Assembly (NCBI GenBank): GCA_022791315.1
Contig: JAAVYW010000057.1
Coordinates: 1-34,091 of the forward strand
From: Oscillospiraceae bacterium
Lineage (GTDB): Bacteria; Bacillota; Clostridia; Oscillospirales; Ruminococcaceae
Direction of reading: 5' to 3'
Length of the DNA stretch: 34,091 nt
The position numbers and the translations under genes were made by a program. Under the pieces are notes generated by a model, which saw only the letters and a program-made list of their open reading frames with translations, ran no database searches and was not told where the DNA came from. Below, piece after piece: positions 32,226 to 34,091 of the stretch (position 1 is its first letter; each line of letters opens with the position of its first letter).

Positions 32226-33158
32226 TCAAAGTTTTTCCGCAATGCGCAGCTTGGCGCTGCGGCTACGGGGATTGGCCGCCTGCTCCTCTCCCGAGGCCAC
32301 AACAGGCTTTTTGCCAATCAAAACACATTTTGGCTTGTTGCCACAGATGCAGACCGGGCAGTCCGGCGGGCAGGTGCAGCCCTTTGCCAGCCCGGCAAAT
32401 TTCTGCTTTACCATGCGGTCTTCCAGCGAGTGGAAGGTGAGCACTACGAAACGGCCGCCGGGGTTTAGGCAGTCGAATGCGTCGTCCAGTGCGGTTTGAA
32501 GCGCCTCCAGCTCCCCGTTGACCGCGATGCGGATGGCCTGGAAGGTGCGCCGGGCCGGATGCTTGTGCTCCGAGCGGGCTGCCTTGGCCGGGATGGCGGC
32601 ACAGACTATCTCCGCCAGCTGCCCGGTGGTGGCAATCACGCCCTTTTCCCGCTGCCGGACGATGGCCTTGGCAATGGCCCAGGCATACCGCTCTTCCCCG
32701 TACTCCCGCAGAATCCGGCTGATTTCCTCCGGCTCCCAGGTGTTCACCAAATCCTTGGCGGAAAAGCCCTCCTGGCTCATGCGCATGTCCAGCGGCGCGT
32801 CCCCCTGGTAGGAGAACCCCCGCTCCGGCGTGTCCAGCTGATGGGAGGAAACGCCCAAATCCAGCAGTATCCCGTCAATCCCCGGTATCTGCTCCTCCCG
32901 CAGCACGTCCTTGATGCGGGCAAAGTTGGTGTGGCACACCTTTGCCTGGGGGAATCCCCCCAGCCGCTCCCTTGCCACTGCCACGGCATCCGGGTCTTGG
33001 TCAAGGGCCAGCAGGCGCCCCTTAGGGCCCAGCCGCTGCGCAATGGCCCGGCTGTGCCCGGCGCCGCCTGCGGTGCCGTCTACATAGATGCCGCCGGGAG
33101 AAATGTGCAGCCCCTCCATACACTCGGGGAGCAGGACGGACTGATGCTCAAATTCCAA
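32226..33158 (-). CDS. rsmH: 16S rRNA (cytosine-1402-N4)-methyltransferase RsmH
   Basis: A 310-residue enzyme. The TTG start at 33158 is chosen because it gives LEFEHQSVLLPECMEGL, the usual beginning, with AGGCGGGG upstream; the longer frame overlaps mraZ. Marks are IYVDGTAGGAGHSRAIAQRL (SAM motif I), LLALDQDPDAV, ILLDLGVSSHQLDTPERGFS, DAPLDMRMSQ, RRTFQAIRIAVNGEL and VLTFHSLEDRMVKQKF. A Cys-rich segment (CTCPPDCPVCICGNKPKC) before the end is common in clostridial RsmH. It lies 17 nt after mraZ in the standard dcw order. Confidence 0.95.
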   Translation of the reverse strand: MEFEHQSVLLPECMEGLHISPGGIYVDGTAGGAGHSRAIAQRLGPKGRLLALDQDPDAVAVARERLGGFPQAKVCHTNFARIKDVLREEQIPGIDGILLDLGVSSHQLDTPERGFSYQGDAPLDMRMSQEGFSAKDLVNTWEPEEISRILREYGEERYAWAIAKAIVRQREKGVIATTGQLAEIVCAAIPAKAARSEHKHPARRTFQAIRIAVNGELEALQTALDDAFDCLNPGGRFVVLTFHSLEDRMVKQKFAGLAKGCTCPPDCPVCICGNKPKCVLIGKKPVVASGEEQAANPRSRSAKLRIAEKL

Positions 33159-33175
33159 AGAAGCCCCGCCTTTCC

Positions 33176-33595
33176 TTAAAAGCCCAGCTCTTCCATCGCC
33201 AGCTCCACAGCCTCGTCTGTGAGCTGGCCGCACTGGCGTTCCCAGGCCTCCCTATCCCAGATTTCCGCCCGGGTGGAGGCGCCGATGACGACGATTTCCC
33301 GCTGCAGTCCCGCGTGCTCCCGCAGCAGCGGAGGCACCACCAGACGGCCCTGGGCATCGCAGGTCACTTCGGCTGCGCCGGAAAAGAAAAAACGCTGAAG
33401 CCCCTTTGCCTTGGTAAGCGGCAGTGCCTGGATACGCCGGGCCAGAGCCTCGTACTCCTCCCCGGAGTACACGAAGAGACAGTTATCCATCCCCCGGGTG
33501 ATGAAAAAGCTCTCACCCAGCTCCTCCCGCAGTTTGGCAGGGAAATTGAACCGCCCCTTGGCATCGATGTTTGGCCGGTATTCGCCAATGAGCAT
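33176..33595 (-). CDS. mraZ: Transcriptional regulator MraZ
   Basis: A 139-residue protein of two AbrB-like halves that forms a ring and binds repeats in front of its own operon. ATG 33595 (MLIGEYRPNIDAKGR) matches the family start, with GGTGGGGG just upstream; ATG 33607 is too close to its site. The two DXXXR motifs are present: DAKGRFNFPAKLREEL and DAQGRLVVPPLLREH. It opens the dcw operon and should autoregulate it through the 10-bp repeats at 33641-33670. Confidence 0.95.
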   Translation of the reverse strand: MLIGEYRPNIDAKGRFNFPAKLREELGESFFITRGMDNCLFVYSGEEYEALARRIQALPLTKAKGLQRFFFSGAAEVTCDAQGRLVVPPLLREHAGLQREIVVIGASTRAEIWDREAWERQCGQLTDEAVELAMEELGF

Positions 33596-33640
33596 GTCCC
33601 CCACCATCCTCTCTATCGGAATTGGTAAATCTTGGGGTGT

Positions 33641-33670
33641 TTCACCTAGACTCACCACTTCTCACCACTT
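33641..33670 (-). promoter_or_regulatory. MraZ-box direct repeats in the dcw leader
   Basis: On the minus strand two identical decamers AAGTGGTGAG (33661-33670 and 33651-33660) are followed by a third, diverged one, TCTAGGTGAA (33641-33650). A GTGG-containing decamer repeated with one helical turn is what MraZ binds. They lie just downstream of the expected start point. Confidence 0.75.
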
Positions 33671-33679
33671 ACACGTTTT

Positions 33680-33708
33680 ATTATAACGGCACAGGGGGGA
33701 AAATGCAA
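33680..33708 (-). promoter_or_regulatory. Promoter of the dcw operon
   Basis: On the minus strand TTGCAT (33703-33708), 17 nt, perfect TATAAT (33680-33685); the start point would fall near 33673, right at the MraZ repeats. Confidence 0.75.
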
Positions 33709-33897
33709 GGGTTTTTACAGAATTTGTATACCTGTTGTAAAATCCATTTTCTGCCATTCCCCTGCTTCCCCTTTCTCCCGCCCCTACAAACCAAAGAACA
33801 TGCGTTCTTTCCCCAAGGTACACTTCGCTTCCCTCTCATGGATTGACGCAAAAATTATTACAAATTGTATAATATTGCGTTTGCCCTGGTAAATTCA
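33709..33897. other. AT-rich intergenic stretch between mraZ and flagellin
   Basis: No gene is supported. A 74-codon plus-strand frame (33622-33846) has no ribosome binding site and is antisense to the dcw leader. TTGACG (33843-33848) and TATAAT (33868-33873) lie 19 nt apart on the plus strand but point into the terminator of the flagellin gene. ACGCAA/TTGCGT (33846-33880) forms a loose dyad. Confidence 0.4.
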
Positions 33898-33935
33898 AAA
33901 CTCACCCCGCCGGGGAATCCCGGCGGGGTGAGTTT
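33898..33935 (-). terminator. Terminator of the flagellin gene
   Basis: A 17-bp perfect stem (33898-33914 with 33919-33935, GC core CCCCGCCGGG) and a GAAT loop; the minus strand continues UUUUGAAUUU. It lies 43 nt after the flagellin stop. Confidence 0.85.
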
Positions 33936-33978
33936 GATTGCGCGCTTTTAATGAATCCAAGACAAACTGCGAAAGGGA

Positions 33979-34091
33979 TTACTGGAGCAGCTGCAGCACA
34001 GACTGGGGCTGCTGGTTCGCCTGGGCCAGCATCGCCTGGGCGGACTGTACCAGCACGTTCATCTTCGTGTAGTTCATCATTTCCTTCGCCA
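33979..34091 (-). CDS. hag: Flagellin, C-terminal end (cut by the window edge)
   Basis: The minus strand from the right edge reads AKEMMNYTKMNVLVQSAQAM, then LAQANQQPQSVLQLLQ and a stop (TAA, 33979-33981). This is the conserved C-terminal D0 helix of bacterial flagellin (Q-A-x-x-A-M-L-A-Q-A-N-Q, ending V-L-Q-L-L-x), which packs in the filament core and carries the export-related end. Only the last 37 codons are in the window. It shows the organism is, or descends from, a flagellated cell. Confidence 0.92.
   Translation of the reverse strand, partial: AKEMMNYTKMNVLVQSAQAMLAQANQQPQSVLQLLQ

Noticed and set aside
33843-33873. Plus-strand promoter (TTGACG, TATAAT)
   Set aside because: The spacer is 19 nt and it points into the flagellin terminator with no plus-strand gene beyond.

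Overview
The window looks like chromosome of a motile, diderm-negative (Firmicutes), GC-rich member of the Clostridia, most likely Oscillospiraceae. This rests on gene content and order: a division and cell-wall (dcw) cluster with mraZ, a PASTA-bearing SpoVD-type PBP and an SEDS protein, a GdpP-type c-di-AMP phosphodiesterase, RNase J, an iscS-iscU-mnmA block, and a flagellin gene at the right edge. The placement is inference; no rRNA or other marker gene lies here. I found no tRNA, rRNA or CRISPR array.

Left part (1-9.8 kb), accessory and partly decayed: the 3' end of an unknown gene; an IS3-like terminal repeat next to a long palindrome; an FGGY (glycerol-kinase-like) sugar kinase; two decayed tandem copies of an XRE-type HTH; a fucose/arabinose-isomerase-family protein; a RelB/DinJ-YoeB toxin-antitoxin pair in which both genes are frameshifted; a LacI regulator divergent from a ferredoxin-tailed aldo/keto-reductase homologue; a membrane-anchored Big_2-like protein; a MarR regulator with a Cys/His-rich tail; and a HAD phosphatase.

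Middle part (9.9-21.1 kb), mostly plus strand: a long structured leader before RNase J (with a basic N-terminal extension), gdpP, a ZIP metal transporter on the minus strand, RNase HI, a methyltransferase and GNAT pair behind a promoter with a 13-bp dyad, then iscS-iscU-mnmA-nudix, which supplies sulfur for Fe-S clusters and tRNA thiolation and ends at a strong terminator.

Right part (21.1-33.7 kb), minus strand, read from right to left: mraZ (with MraZ-box-like repeats in its leader), rsmH, ftsL, spoVD-like PBP, murE, murF, a MraY-derived membrane protein, an ftsW/spoVE SEDS gene, murG, a nitroreductase and a lipoprotein. This is the peptidoglycan precursor and septal synthesis cluster. Its most striking feature is that the protein in the mraY slot aligns with MraY along much of its length but has lost nearly all catalytic residues, and murD is absent. 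Between ftsW and murG lies a 246-nt non-coding stretch built from six successive hairpins. The window ends in the last 37 codons of a flagellin gene.
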